Positions 1 to 7,154 of a stretch of DNA of 33,873 bases are shown in pieces (positions within the stretch are counted from its first letter, which is position 1; every line of letters starts with the position of its first letter). Made by a program: the position numbers and the translations under genes. Below the pieces are notes generated by a model, which worked only from the letters and a program-made list of their open reading frames with translations, was not told the DNA's origin and did not search any database. Source of the DNA: Lachnospiraceae bacterium (lineage in GTDB: Bacteria > Bacillota > Clostridia > Lachnospirales > Lachnospiraceae); assembly GCA_017555455.1 (NCBI GenBank), contig JAFZGJ010000037.1, forward strand, positions 1 to 33,873. The letters run 5' to 3'.

Positions 1-596
1 TTATCATAAGGATTGTGAATATAGATAGCATCCGGCATACGCTCTTTGAAGTCATAGTCCAAATAGGAGATAACTTCAATATTAGAGGGATAGCTGTCAA
101 TCTCATAATACATTTTCCCAAAGGTTCCGTCAGGATTTTTGTCATAGTACGGAATGGGTACACAAAAAGCATCACAATCCGGGTCCTCTTTAGCAGCAAG
201 ATAAATGCTTTCTAAAGAATCCCACATGGAGGCGTTGTAAGGGAAAAAGACCACTTCTTTTTTATTGGGGATTTCAGATAAAATACTTTCTCTAATGGCT
301 GTGGTCTGATGACATAATTGTTGATATTTCTCTGAAATCATATCAGGGATATCCAAACTCTGGGCTAACTGATATATATATTCACAGTAGATTTCCAGGA
401 CATGGATGGTTTCTAAATTTTCTCCATAGATTTTTTCAATTTTATTTCCTATTTCAATAGCACAATTCTGACATTCGGTGAGGAGGTTTATGAAATCATC
501 TATATTCTCATCTGCTAAAAGTTGTATTAAGATCTCATTTGCATTTTCCATGGTGTCTACAATAGACAGGATTTGTTTTCTTACGGTTTGGCTCAT
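1..596 (-). CDS. Partial glycerophosphotransferase-like (GT-B) protein, N-terminal part
   Basis: The minus strand is open from an ATG at 596-594 to the window edge (198 codons, no stop), so the gene runs off the left side. An AAAGGA ribosome-binding site lies 7 bases upstream of that ATG. The first ~100 residues are helical (for example LTECQNCAIEIGNKIEK). They are followed by a KKEVVFFPYNASMWDSLESI segment and an IHNPYD motif. Both parts match, by eye, the middle and C-terminal parts of the LicD-fusion protein at 2887-5178 (KKKIVFVVDKASRWKSVESI, INTPYD). That C-terminal part resembles CDP-glycerol:glycerophosphate glycerophosphotransferases. The role is therefore probably polyol-phosphate or sugar transfer in the flagellar glycan locus. 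The LicD domain of its paralogue is absent at this N-terminus. The family call is an inference from similarity and the product is incomplete. Confidence 0.7.
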   Translation of the reverse strand, partial: MSQTVRKQILSIVDTMENANEILIQLLADENIDDFINLLTECQNCAIEIGNKIEKIYGENLETIHVLEIYCEYIYQLAQSLDIPDMISEKYQQLCHQTTAIRESILSEIPNKKEVVFFPYNASMWDSLESIYLAAKEDPDCDAFCVPIPYYDKNPDGTFGKMYYEIDSYPSNIEVISYLDYDFKERMPDAIYIHNPYD

Positions 597-788
597 GGTG
601 GGTTCCTTTATTTATAAAAATAATAGTGTAAGTTAATTATACAAAATATAGCATAGAATGAGTTTAAAATGTATAGGAAAGAAGAAAAGAAACAAGATTG
701 TGCATATTGCGTATATGAACATTCGGAAATATGTGATACAGTAAATGTATAATCATCTTAATACTTACATATAATAAAACGTACACTT

Positions 789-812
789 TGTACAATGTTG
801 ACATTATGTACA
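789..812. promoter_or_regulatory. Inverted repeat over the -35 box, candidate toxin-antitoxin operator
   Basis: TGTACAATGT (789-798) and ACATTATGTACA (801-812) form an inverted repeat around a 2-base centre, with one unpaired base in the right arm. It covers the -35 hexamer of the promoter at 798-826, as expected for autorepression by an antitoxin or antitoxin-toxin complex. A further GTACAC occurs at 781-786 and another close by at 809-813. The remaining sequence between the divergent genes (597-788) shows nothing else I can support. Confidence 0.5.
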
Positions 813-826
813 CGTTTAATTATAAT
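798..826 (+). promoter_or_regulatory. Consensus sigma-A promoter for the toxin-antitoxin operon
   Basis: TTGACA (798-803), a 17-base spacer and TATAAT (821-826) match the housekeeping consensus at every position. It lies 27 bases before the chosen start of the antitoxin-like gene. Confidence 0.85.
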
Positions 827-852
827 GGAGGTATGCAAAGGAGATGATAGAT

Positions 853-1278
853 ATGTTAATGGAACAGGCGACAGCAGTAAGAAAAGAATGGAGTGCAGTG
901 TGTGACAGTGTTGTACACAATAAACCTAAATTTATTAAACGTACAAGAGACAGAATGTGGTTTTCTAATCTGGAAACAATGGAAGAAATCTTAAAAGCAT
1001 ATAAGTTTACGGCAGAAAAGTTTGAAGAAGAAGATGGTTCTGTTACATTGTCTTTATGTGAAATTGATTTAATTGAAAATGGAGCAAACGAACAAGAAGC
1101 GCGTTTAAATTTAGGAAAAGCAATTTTAGAATATTCTATAGACTACTATAATGAATATGAAACGTACAGTCATGCACCAAATAGAAAGCATCACATACCA
1201 TATATCTTTAAAGCTTTAATTATGGATAATCCAAAACAGATTGGAGAAGTAGTGGAATGCCACGTTGGAAAGAACTAA
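853..1278 (+). CDS. Putative antitoxin partner of the HicA-like toxin
   Basis: This 141-residue protein (MLMEQATAVRKEW...) is probably the antitoxin of a type II toxin-antitoxin pair. ATG 853 is chosen over the in-frame ATG 844 because the AAAGGAG ribosome-binding site (837-843) abuts 844 but sits 9 bases before 853. The middle carries EEDGSVTLSLCEIDLIENGA followed by a helical region. An acidic beta-strand region followed by helices is reminiscent of HicB-like partners, but no DNA-binding domain is obvious. The gene overlaps the downstream HicA-like gene by 22 bases, which implies translational coupling. It has its own consensus promoter with an inverted repeat over the -35. The assignment rests mainly on gene order; the exact antitoxin family is unknown. 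Confidence 0.6.
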   Translation: MLMEQATAVRKEWSAVCDSVVHNKPKFIKRTRDRMWFSNLETMEEILKAYKFTAEKFEEEDGSVTLSLCEIDLIENGANEQEARLNLGKAILEYSIDYYNEYETYSHAPNRKHHIPYIFKALIMDNPKQIGEVVECHVGKN

Positions 1279-1475
1279 AGAGATTTTGTGAAAAAGATGG
1301 ATGGGAATTATATAAAGATACGGATCATTATTTTTATCGAAAGATAGATGGTGATGGAAGTATCCGAATGACGAAAGTTTCAAAAGGTTCAGGAGAAATC
1401 CATACGAGGATGTGGAAAGAGATTTTGAAAAAACAACTAAAGGTAACGCAGGATTATTTTAACGAACATATTTAA
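1257..1475 (+). CDS. hicA: HicA-like mRNA interferase toxin
   Basis: The 72-residue protein has the size and layout of HicA toxins: an N-terminal helix (WKELKRFCEKDGWEL), a strand pair with the candidate catalytic His in KDTDHYFYRK, and a C-terminal ending WKEILKKQLKVT that resembles the HicA 'LRSILKQAGL' helix. HicA proteins have a double-stranded-RNA-binding-like fold and cleave mRNA when not held by their antitoxin. Translation probably starts at ATG 1257, with GGAG (1243-1246) 10 bases upstream and inside the antitoxin gene. The typical GSHHxF motif is altered to TDHYFY, so this is a divergent member of the family. Confidence 0.7.
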   Translation: MPRWKELKRFCEKDGWELYKDTDHYFYRKIDGDGSIRMTKVSKGSGEIHTRMWKEILKKQLKVTQDYFNEHI

Positions 1476-1483
1476 TAAATATA

Positions 1484-1514
1484 AAAGATAACAAAAAGAT
1501 TATTAGTTATCTTT
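1484..1514 (+). terminator. Hairpin after the toxin gene, weak terminator candidate
   Basis: A perfect 9-base-pair stem (AAAGATAAC 1484-1492 with GTTATCTTT 1506-1514) has a 13-base loop and starts 8 bases after the toxin stop. It lacks a proper U-run, so termination would be weak. It could instead stabilise the 3' end. Confidence 0.4.
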
Positions 1515-1618
1515 AGGCACAAATGTGGATTTTAAGTTATTAGCAAGAAAATGGATGAAAAAGGGAAAATAATAGGGAAATAGGGAAATAAAAAATTTTA
1601 AAAACTTAAAAAAAGGGG

Positions 1619-1645
1619 TTAAGTTCCTTAAATTAACTCCGATAT
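1619..1645 (+). promoter_or_regulatory. Sigma-28 (SigD/FliA) promoter of flagellin
   Basis: A TTAAG -35-like box (1619-1623) lies 14-15 bases before TCCGATAT (1638-1645). The Bacillus/Clostridia SigD consensus is TAAA-N15-GCCGATAT. The position, about 155 bases before a flagellin gene, fits known flagellar class III promoters. Confidence 0.75.
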
Positions 1646-1667
1646 ATAGAGTACAAAGACTAAATTG

Positions 1668-1735
1668 ATACTAACTACAAGTCATAGGCCTTTCGTCAAG
1701 GGCCCGACTTAAAGCTCTTGACTTGTAGTTAATAT
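1668..1735 (+). promoter_or_regulatory. Long hairpin in the flagellin 5' leader
   Basis: The predicted transcript from the sigma-28 promoter carries a 13-base-pair perfect stem (1672-1684 with 1719-1731). One mismatch extends it by three pairs to 1668 and 1735. Inside, GTCAAGGGC (1695-1703) can pair with GCTCTTGAC (1714-1722, one G-U). That uses the same TGAC bases as the outer stem, so two mutually exclusive folds are possible. The stem ends 51 bases before the ribosome-binding site. It may stabilise the abundant flagellin mRNA or be a regulator-binding site. No named RNA family was recognised. Confidence 0.6.
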
Positions 1736-1799
1736 ATAAACTATTTAATTTTTCAACTGAGACAAAAGGAATTGTCCAGTAATACAAGGAGGTAAATTT

Positions 1800-2744
1800 A
1801 TGGTAGTACAACACAATCTTACAGCAATGAATTCCCAGAGAATGTTAGGAATCACAACTTCAGCTCAGGCGAAATCCACAGAAAAATTATCTTCCGGTTA
1901 CAAAATTAACCGTGCAGCAGATGATGCAGCTGGATTATCTATTTCTGAAAAAATGAGAAGACAGATCAGAGGTCTTACACAGGCTTCTGCAAACGCATCT
2001 GACGGTATCTCTTGTGTACAGACAGCTGAAGGTGCTTTAAACGAAGTTCAGGATATGTTACAGCGTATGAACGAACTTGCAGTTAAAGGTGAAAACGGAA
2101 CATTAACTTCTACAGACAGAAGCTACATCGCATCTGAAGTATCTCAGTTAATGAGCGAAATCGACCGTGTAAAACAGACAACAACATTTAACGAAAAATC
2201 CTTATTAGATGGATCCTTCTCTAATGTTGACCTTCAGGTTGGTGCTGAATCTACAAAGAATGACAAAATCAATGTTAAGATTACTTCTATGGGTACAAGT
2301 AAACTTGCATCTGCTACAATTAAGACATCTAACTTGAAGAGTAGTCTTATTACAGCAGGAATGACAGCTTCTGCAGCAGCAACAGCAATTGTTAATAAAT
2401 TTAAAGCATACGGTTCCTTATCTGCAGCAACTAAAATGGCTAGTACACAGGAAATCAAAGCTTCTATGTTTGCTGACTTAAACTACTGGGTTAAAGCAGC
2501 TATCAAAGACGTATCTCAGCAGAGATCTGATCTTGGTGCTATTCAGAATCGTCTTGAACATACTATTGCTAACTTAGATAACGTTGTTGAAAATACAACA
2601 GCAGCAGAAAGCCAGATCCGTGATACAGATATGGCAGCAGAAATGGTTAAATTCTCTAATAATAATATTCTTGCTCAGGCTGGTCAGTCAATGCTCGCTC
2701 AGGCAAACCAGACTAACCAGGGTGTATTATCTTTATTAGGCTAA
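1800..2744 (+). CDS. fliC: Flagellin (filament subunit)
   Basis: This 314-residue filament protein is exported by the flagellar type III apparatus. The conserved D0/D1 N-terminus (VVQHNLTAMNSQRMLG, then SSGYKINRAADDAAGLSISEKM) and C-terminal D0 helix (NILAQAGQSMLAQANQ, ending LLG) are both complete. The central part, residues ~145-240, is short and rich in Ser, Thr and Ala, so there is little D2/D3 and plausible O-glycan sites. R89, L93 and E113 align with Salmonella FliC R90, L94 and E114, the core TLR5 contact residues, so the monomer is predicted to be TLR5-active. Cys72 in DGISCVQTAEG is unusual, because most flagellins lack cysteine. AAGGAGG (1786-1792) sits 7 bases before ATG. Expression is predicted from a sigma-28 promoter through a structured leader, with a strong terminator after the stop. 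The following genes are glycan genes, which suggests it is the modified substrate. Confidence 0.97.
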   Translation: MVVQHNLTAMNSQRMLGITTSAQAKSTEKLSSGYKINRAADDAAGLSISEKMRRQIRGLTQASANASDGISCVQTAEGALNEVQDMLQRMNELAVKGENGTLTSTDRSYIASEVSQLMSEIDRVKQTTTFNEKSLLDGSFSNVDLQVGAESTKNDKINVKITSMGTSKLASATIKTSNLKSSLITAGMTASAAATAIVNKFKAYGSLSAATKMASTQEIKASMFADLNYWVKAAIKDVSQQRSDLGAIQNRLEHTIANLDNVVENTTAAESQIRDTDMAAEMVKFSNNNILAQAGQSMLAQANQTNQGVLSLLG

Positions 2745-2773
2745 TAACCAGTTAGAAATCATTGCAAACTACC

Positions 2774-2804
2774 AAAGGGACCGGTGATACCGGTTCCTTT
2801 TTTT
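2774..2804 (+). terminator. Rho-independent terminator of flagellin
   Basis: A 12-base-pair stem (2774-2785 with 2789-2800, one G-U pair, ACCGGT palindrome at its core) has a 3-base loop and runs into a T-run at 2798-2804. A second imperfect hairpin follows directly (2804-2816 with 2820-2832, 11 of 13 pairs). Flagellin is therefore transcribed separately from the glycan genes. Confidence 0.9.
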
Positions 2805-2886
2805 ATAGCATAAGAAAAATTCTCATACTATAAAAAAGGGAATCAGTAATATTATCAGAAAACCAATCTATGAGAGGAAAATAAAT

Positions 2887-5178
2887 ATGGAAATAAGATA
2901 TTCGGATTTGGAAGATGAAATAAGGGATGGATTCTATGTAAACTCTTTGATGAAATGTTGTTGGATGGCACAGTTAAAGGTGTTAGAACATATTGACAGA
3001 ATATGTCAGAAATATAATATCCAGTATCAGGCGGAATGGGGAAGTTTATTAGGCACCGTGAGACATGGAGGATTTATTCCTTGGGATGATGATATGGATA
3101 TTTCCATGAAAAGACAGGATTATAATAAGTTCTTAAAAGTAGCAGCTGAAGAATTGCCGGAAGGCTATCATATTATGAGTTATCGTAATGATGAGGATTA
3201 TTGGGATGTTATGGCACGTGTTGTTAACAGTACGCATATTAATTTGGAAAAAGATTTTTTAGAAGAAAATTGTTATTTTCCATTTTCTACCGGTATTGAT
3301 ATCTTTCCTATGGACTTTTTGCCTACCAGTGAGGGTGAAGCGGAAGTTTTAAGGAATCTGGTAGATGAAGTAAAAAATACAGCTGATGCTTATGGATTTG
3401 GTGTTTTGGAAGGAGAGGCACTGGAAGAGCAACTTAAACGGTTAGAGATTCTTTGTAATATGAAAATAGACAGAGAAGGTGACTTAAGAGAACATCTTTA
3501 TGATATTGTAGTTAGTTTGTATGCCTTATATCATGAAGAGGAATCGAAAGAGATTGCCCTTATGCCGTTATGGTTAGAGGGTGGAGCTCAGGCTTATCCT
3601 AAAGAATATTATGCCAAAACGGCCCGATTACCTTTTGATAAGATAAATATTCCTGTTCCTATTGCTTATGACAGTATTTTGAAGCAAAAATATGGGGACT
3701 ATATGAAGATGGTGAGGAAGGGGGGAAGTCACGACTATCCATATTATAAAGCACAGATCAGAATTATGAATGATTTAGGAGTTTCTTTCCTGGACTTTAA
3801 ATATGAGGATAGGATTTGCCGTACTAATAAAACAGAATTAAATAAGAATGTAAATCTGGATAAAGAAAATTTGTTGGTGTTGGAAAATGCTCATTTAGGC
3901 TTATGTAAGCTTTTACTGATTCAGGAAAAAGAGACTGCAATGCAGTTATTAATCAATTGCCAGGAATGTGCTCTTACTATGGGTGAGGCTATAGAGAAAA
4001 CAGTGGCAGATAGTGATCAACTGATTGTTTCGTTGGAAGAGTATTGCGAGTTGGTTTTCCAGTTATATCAGTTGCTACAAAGTGGTGAAAATCCAGATCC
4101 GGAAGCAGTGTATCGATTGTTACAAGAACAGTTGGCAGTTGTAAAAGAGCAGTATACAAAAGAATATCCTAAAAAGAAAAAAATAGTCTTTGTGGTAGAT
4201 AAGGCTTCCCGATGGAAGAGTGTGGAAAGTATATGGAAAGCTGCCAAGGAAGATAAGAACAATATTGTATCAGTAGTGGTAGTACCATATTGTTATAGAA
4301 TGTATGATGGAAGTGTTTTGGAAGAATGTTATGAGAAGGATATGTTTCCACAATATGTAGATATAGTGGATTATCAGACTTTTGATTTGGAAAAATATCA
4401 CCCGGATACAATCTTTATCAATACACCGTATGACCAATATAATTATATGACAAATATTCATCCTTATTATTATTCGTCCAATCTGATAAATATGTGCGAG
4501 CAGTTAATCTATGTTCCGTGGTTTATCATTACAGAACTTACAAAAGAGGATGAACGTGGCTGGCAGAGTATGCAACATTTTGTTACCATGCCGGGAGTTG
4601 TAAATGCAGATAAAGTTATTGTACAGTCGGAACAGATGAAGGAAGCGTATGTACAGTATCTGACCGATTGGGCAGGAGAAGAAACCAGAGGTGTTTGGGA
4701 AGAAAAGATTAGCGGATTAGGTTTTCCGCTCATGGATGTAGAGGATTCGTCAGAGGAATTAGAAGGACTAATTCCGGAAGAATGGAAAAAGTATTGGTAT
4801 AAAGAAGATGGAAGCTGTAAAAAAGCAATTCTCTATAATATTAATGCAAGTAGTTTTATTGATTATAAGGAAAAAGCAATTAATAAGCTTAAAAATGTTT
4901 TGAAGATATTCAAAGACAGTAAAGAAGATATATGCTTGTTATGGTCTTGGAATACCATAATGCAGGCAACGGTTGAAACATCTTATCCTGAGTTATGGCA
5001 GGAGTATCAGCAGGTTGTTGGTCAGTTTAAGGAAGAAGACTGGGGAATCTATGTGGAAGACGGAGATCCTGAATTGATGGTATCTCTTTGTAATGCCTAT
5101 TATGGTGATGGATGTAAAATATCCCAGGCAATGGTAATGGCTGAGAAACCGGTAATGCTTCAGAATTTTGATTGTTAG
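2887..5178 (+). CDS. LicD phosphotransferase fused to a glycerophosphotransferase-like GT-B domain
   Basis: This 763-residue cytoplasmic protein has three parts. Residues ~20-310 are a LicD domain (nucleotidyltransferase fold) with the signature GSLLGTVRHGGFIPWDDDMD; LicD proteins transfer phosphocholine, or polyol/ribitol phosphate, from CDP-linked donors to glycans. Residues ~325-430 are helical (INCQECALTMGEAIEKTV). Residues ~432-763 form a GT-B-like domain resembling CDP-glycerol glycerophosphotransferases, ending in YGDGCKISQAMVMAEKPVM. The last two parts recur in the divergent gene at 1-596. With two CDP-forming IspD-like enzymes downstream, a CDP-polyol or CDP-choline-like donor is plausible. 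The gene follows the flagellin terminator, and no clear promoter was seen in 2833-2886. A G6 run lies at 3720-3725. The substrate is unknown. Confidence 0.85.
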   Translation: MEIRYSDLEDEIRDGFYVNSLMKCCWMAQLKVLEHIDRICQKYNIQYQAEWGSLLGTVRHGGFIPWDDDMDISMKRQDYNKFLKVAAEELPEGYHIMSYRNDEDYWDVMARVVNSTHINLEKDFLEENCYFPFSTGIDIFPMDFLPTSEGEAEVLRNLVDEVKNTADAYGFGVLEGEALEEQLKRLEILCNMKIDREGDLREHLYDIVVSLYALYHEEESKEIALMPLWLEGGAQAYPKEYYAKTARLPFDKINIPVPIAYDSILKQKYGDYMKMVRKGGSHDYPYYKAQIRIMNDLGVSFLDFKYEDRICRTNKTELNKNVNLDKENLLVLENAHLGLCKLLLIQEKETAMQLLINCQECALTMGEAIEKTVADSDQLIVSLEEYCELVFQLYQLLQSGENPDPEAVYRLLQEQLAVVKEQYTKEYPKKKKIVFVVDKASRWKSVESIWKAAKEDKNNIVSVVVVPYCYRMYDGSVLEECYEKDMFPQYVDIVDYQTFDLEKYHPDTIFINTPYDQYNYMTNIHPYYYSSNLINMCEQLIYVPWFIITELTKEDERGWQSMQHFVTMPGVVNADKVIVQSEQMKEAYVQYLTDWAGEETRGVWEEKISGLGFPLMDVEDSSEELEGLIPEEWKKYWYKEDGSCKKAILYNINASSFIDYKEKAINKLKNVLKIFKDSKEDICLLWSWNTIMQATVETSYPELWQEYQQVVGQFKEEDWGIYVEDGDPELMVSLCNAYYGDGCKISQAMVMAEKPVMLQNFDC

Positions 5179-5208
5179 GCTAAAAAAGAAAGGTTCTTTA
5201 GATAAGAT

Positions 5209-5625
5209 ATGATTGAATGTGTTGATAGAGATTTATTGAAAACATATGTCAAAAAAGTAGATAAAATGATTCAAAATAGGGAATTAGAGAATATCCTTCC
5301 TTTTTTACAGGAAAATTTTTCTACGATTAAGCATGATAATGATTTAATGATTGTTTGGTACTTGGGTGTGATTAACCGGAAAGAAAAGGAAGCAGGGTTA
5401 AAGGGAGTTTTTGAAAAAGAATCATCTTTGGAGGAATTATTGGACCGATACCATCAATTAAAGTTCTATCTTAGAAGAATCGAAAATGATATTTTGGACG
5501 ATACAAATGAGTTTTTTTTGTTTTTAGCTAATTACAATGTATCCGAATATGAAATCAAAGGAATTGTAGATAACTCTATTTATTACCAAGAAAAGGTGTG
5601 GGCTTATTTTCAAAAAGTGCATTAA
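5209..5625 (+). CDS. Uncharacterised 138-residue helical protein
   Basis: I do not recognise this protein. It appears mostly alpha-helical and highly charged (for example LLKTYVKKVDKMIQNRELE and EELLDRYHQLKFYLRRIEND), with no signal peptide, membrane segment or cysteine-based motif. It begins 30 bases after the LicD-fusion stop and ends 20 bases before the next glycosyltransferase, so it belongs to the same transcription unit. The ribosome-binding site is weak (AAAGAAAGG, about 14 bases before ATG). It may be a small accessory or chaperone-like protein for the glycosylation enzymes, but this is a guess from context alone. Confidence 0.65.
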   Translation: MIECVDRDLLKTYVKKVDKMIQNRELENILPFLQENFSTIKHDNDLMIVWYLGVINRKEKEAGLKGVFEKESSLEELLDRYHQLKFYLRRIENDILDDTNEFFLFLANYNVSEYEIKGIVDNSIYYQEKVWAYFQKVH

Positions 5626-5645
5626 AATTGAGCATCAGAAAGTAG

Positions 5646-6323
5646 ATGAAGACAAGCATGAATGAAAAAGAAATCTGTTTTATTATGTGTACCAATAATC
5701 AAAAATATATGGAAGAAGCGGTTTATTATATCAGACATTTAAATATACCGGAAGGATACGAAATGTCTTTTCTTGCAGTGGAAGATGCTAAATCCATGAC
5801 AGCCGGATATAATGAAGGTATGAATGCATCCAACGCAAAGTATAAGGTGTATTTACATCAGGACGTGTTTATTACCAATTCGGATTTCTTATCGGAATGT
5901 ATTGAGCTTTTTCAGAAAAATCCCCAAATCGGTATGATAGGTATGATAGGAACACCCAAAATTCCGGAAAGCGGTATTATGTGGGAAAATTACCGTTATG
6001 GAAAGGTAGTAGAATCTCATATTTATGAAACTACTATTCTAGGAAGTGATTTTGAGGAAGATACGGAGTACATGGAAGTAGAAGCTATTGATGGACTTCT
6101 TATGATGACTCAGTATGATGTACCTTGGCGAGAAGATATTTTTGATAAATGGGATTTCTATGATGCTTCCCAGAGTATGGAATTTATTAGAAAAGGCTAT
6201 AAAGTAGCTGTGCCAAATATGGAAAAATCTTGGGTAATTCATGATTGCGGATTTTTAAATCTGGATCATTATGAAGAACAGCGGTTAAAGTTTGTGAAGG
6301 AATATATAGGTAAAGAATTTTAA
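5646..6323 (+). CDS. Glycosyltransferase, GT2-like (StrF-type GT-A domain)
   Basis: The 225-residue protein resembles the Glyco_tranf_2_5/StrF-type GT-A family. The first strand (EICFIMCTNNQKYMEEAV) is followed by the hallmark KVYLHQDVFI, where the HQD provides the metal/nucleotide acidic position. Next come IGMIGMIGTPKIP and a C-terminal acceptor-side region (WDFYDASQSMEFIRKGYKV and VIHDCG). The GMIGMIG stretch is coded by a 9-base tandem repeat at 5935-5952. It probably transfers a sugar from a nucleotide donor in the cytoplasm. Its last codons contain the -35 box of the downstream sigma-28 promoter. An internal ATG at 5658 is an alternative start; neither has a strong ribosome-binding site. 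The donor and acceptor cannot be told from sequence. Confidence 0.8.
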   Translation: MKTSMNEKEICFIMCTNNQKYMEEAVYYIRHLNIPEGYEMSFLAVEDAKSMTAGYNEGMNASNAKYKVYLHQDVFITNSDFLSECIELFQKNPQIGMIGMIGTPKIPESGIMWENYRYGKVVESHIYETTILGSDFEEDTEYMEVEAIDGLLMMTQYDVPWREDIFDKWDFYDASQSMEFIRKGYKVAVPNMEKSWVIHDCGFLNLDHYEEQRLKFVKEYIGKEF

Positions 6324-6338
6324 AACAAAAGTCGATAT
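6311..6338 (+). promoter_or_regulatory. Sigma-28 promoter upstream of the cytidylyltransferase pair
   Basis: TAAA (6311-6314), a 16-base spacer and GTCGATAT (6331-6338) match the SigD/FliA consensus TAAA-N15-GCCGATAT closely. The -35 lies inside the end of the glycosyltransferase gene. A second copy of the same promoter and leader occurs at 10227-10308, which supports it being a real element. Confidence 0.65.
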
Positions 6339-6393
6339 ATATAATATCACAGAAAACAACAGGCAAGGCGGCCGTTAAATATCAAGGAGGATA
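6311..6393 (+). repeat. Promoter-leader repeat, copy 1
   Basis: This 83-base block reappears at 10227-10308. From GTCGATATA onward both copies are 63 bases long, and I count 46 identical positions. Two blocks are identical: AGGCAAGGCGGCC (6361-6373) and ATATCAAGGAGGATA (6379-6393), the latter containing the ribosome-binding site. The GC-rich core stands out in AT-rich DNA and may be an RNA element. Confidence 0.75.
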
Positions 6394-6394
6394 T

Positions 6395-7117
6395 ATGAAT
6401 ACAGCTCTAATTTTAGCAGGTGGAACCGATTCCAGGTTCAAAATGGATATCCCCAAACAATTTGTTAATGTGAATAACAGACCTATCATTGTTTATACAT
6501 TGGAGGCTTTTCAAAATCATCCGGAAATCGATGAGATTATTGTATCCTGTCTGGATGGATGGCAGGAAATGGTAAGAGTATATGGAAAGCAATTTAATAT
6601 TACCAAATTGAAGCATATTATTTCCGGTGGAAAGGATGCACAGGAATCCACTTACAAAGGTCTGCAGCATATTAAAAATAAAATGGATCAGGGAGATATT
6701 GTGGTAATTCATGATGCCATCCGCCCTTTGGTAACGGAAGAAATTATTTCCAAAAGCATAGAAATGTGTAGAAAAAAAGGCATGGGTGTGGCGGCAACGC
6801 ATATCATGGATACTATTATGCATTCCGGAAACGGAAAAGAAGGATATCAAAGTATTAACCGATATGAAATTATGAAGGTACAGACTCCTCAAGCGTTTAA
6901 TTATAGTCTTATCATGGGTTTGCACGAAAGAGCTATCCGAGAAAAATGTACAGGTGCATGGGATAACAGTTCCATGATAACAAAATTAGGAGAAAAAGTA
7001 TTTTTCTCAGAAGGCTCCGATATTAATATGAAAATTAATACGCTGGAAGATGTAGAAATGTTTAAAGCACTTTATAAAATGAAATCACCGGAAGAGTTTA
7101 CAGACAGAAGAAGATAA
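6395..7117 (+). CDS. IspD-like cytidylyltransferase, divergent paralogue A
   Basis: This 240-residue protein has the IspD/TarI fold: an N-terminal nucleotide loop followed by PKQF (ALILAGGTDSRFKMDIPKQF), VIHDAIRPLV (residues ~108-117) and KVQTPQAFNYS. Family members make CDP-linked alcohols such as CDP-methylerythritol or CDP-ribitol from CTP and a polyol phosphate. Placement beside LicD and glycerophosphotransferase domains favours a CDP-polyol donor for glycan building, not isoprenoid synthesis. The loop reads AGGTDSR, not the usual AGGxGxR, and the substrate-side GGKDAQEST lacks the Arg of the common GGxxRxxS. Altered substrate, weak activity or a regulatory role are therefore possible. 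AGGAGG sits 4 bases before ATG. It is preceded by a sigma-28 promoter and its repeat leader. Confidence 0.85.
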   Translation: MNTALILAGGTDSRFKMDIPKQFVNVNNRPIIVYTLEAFQNHPEIDEIIVSCLDGWQEMVRVYGKQFNITKLKHIISGGKDAQESTYKGLQHIKNKMDQGDIVVIHDAIRPLVTEEIISKSIEMCRKKGMGVAATHIMDTIMHSGNGKEGYQSINRYEIMKVQTPQAFNYSLIMGLHERAIREKCTGAWDNSSMITKLGEKVFFSEGSDINMKINTLEDVEMFKALYKMKSPEEFTDRRR

Positions 7118-7154
7118 CTCATAAAAAAGAGATATCTTTGAAAAGAGGTATTAA

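Noticed and set aside
2234-2458. Minus-strand frame inside flagellin
   Set aside because: It is a shadow of the strongly biased flagellin coding sequence, with no start signal.
5935-5952. Tandem 9-base repeat (GGTATGATA twice) as a contingency locus
   Set aside because: It encodes GMIGMIG, which fits the normal family pattern, and a 9-base change would not shift frame.
6413-6925. 170-codon open frame on the minus strand opposite the first IspD-like gene
   Set aside because: It lies wholly antisense to a gene with clear family motifs and a strong ribosome-binding site, and its translation has no recognisable domain.
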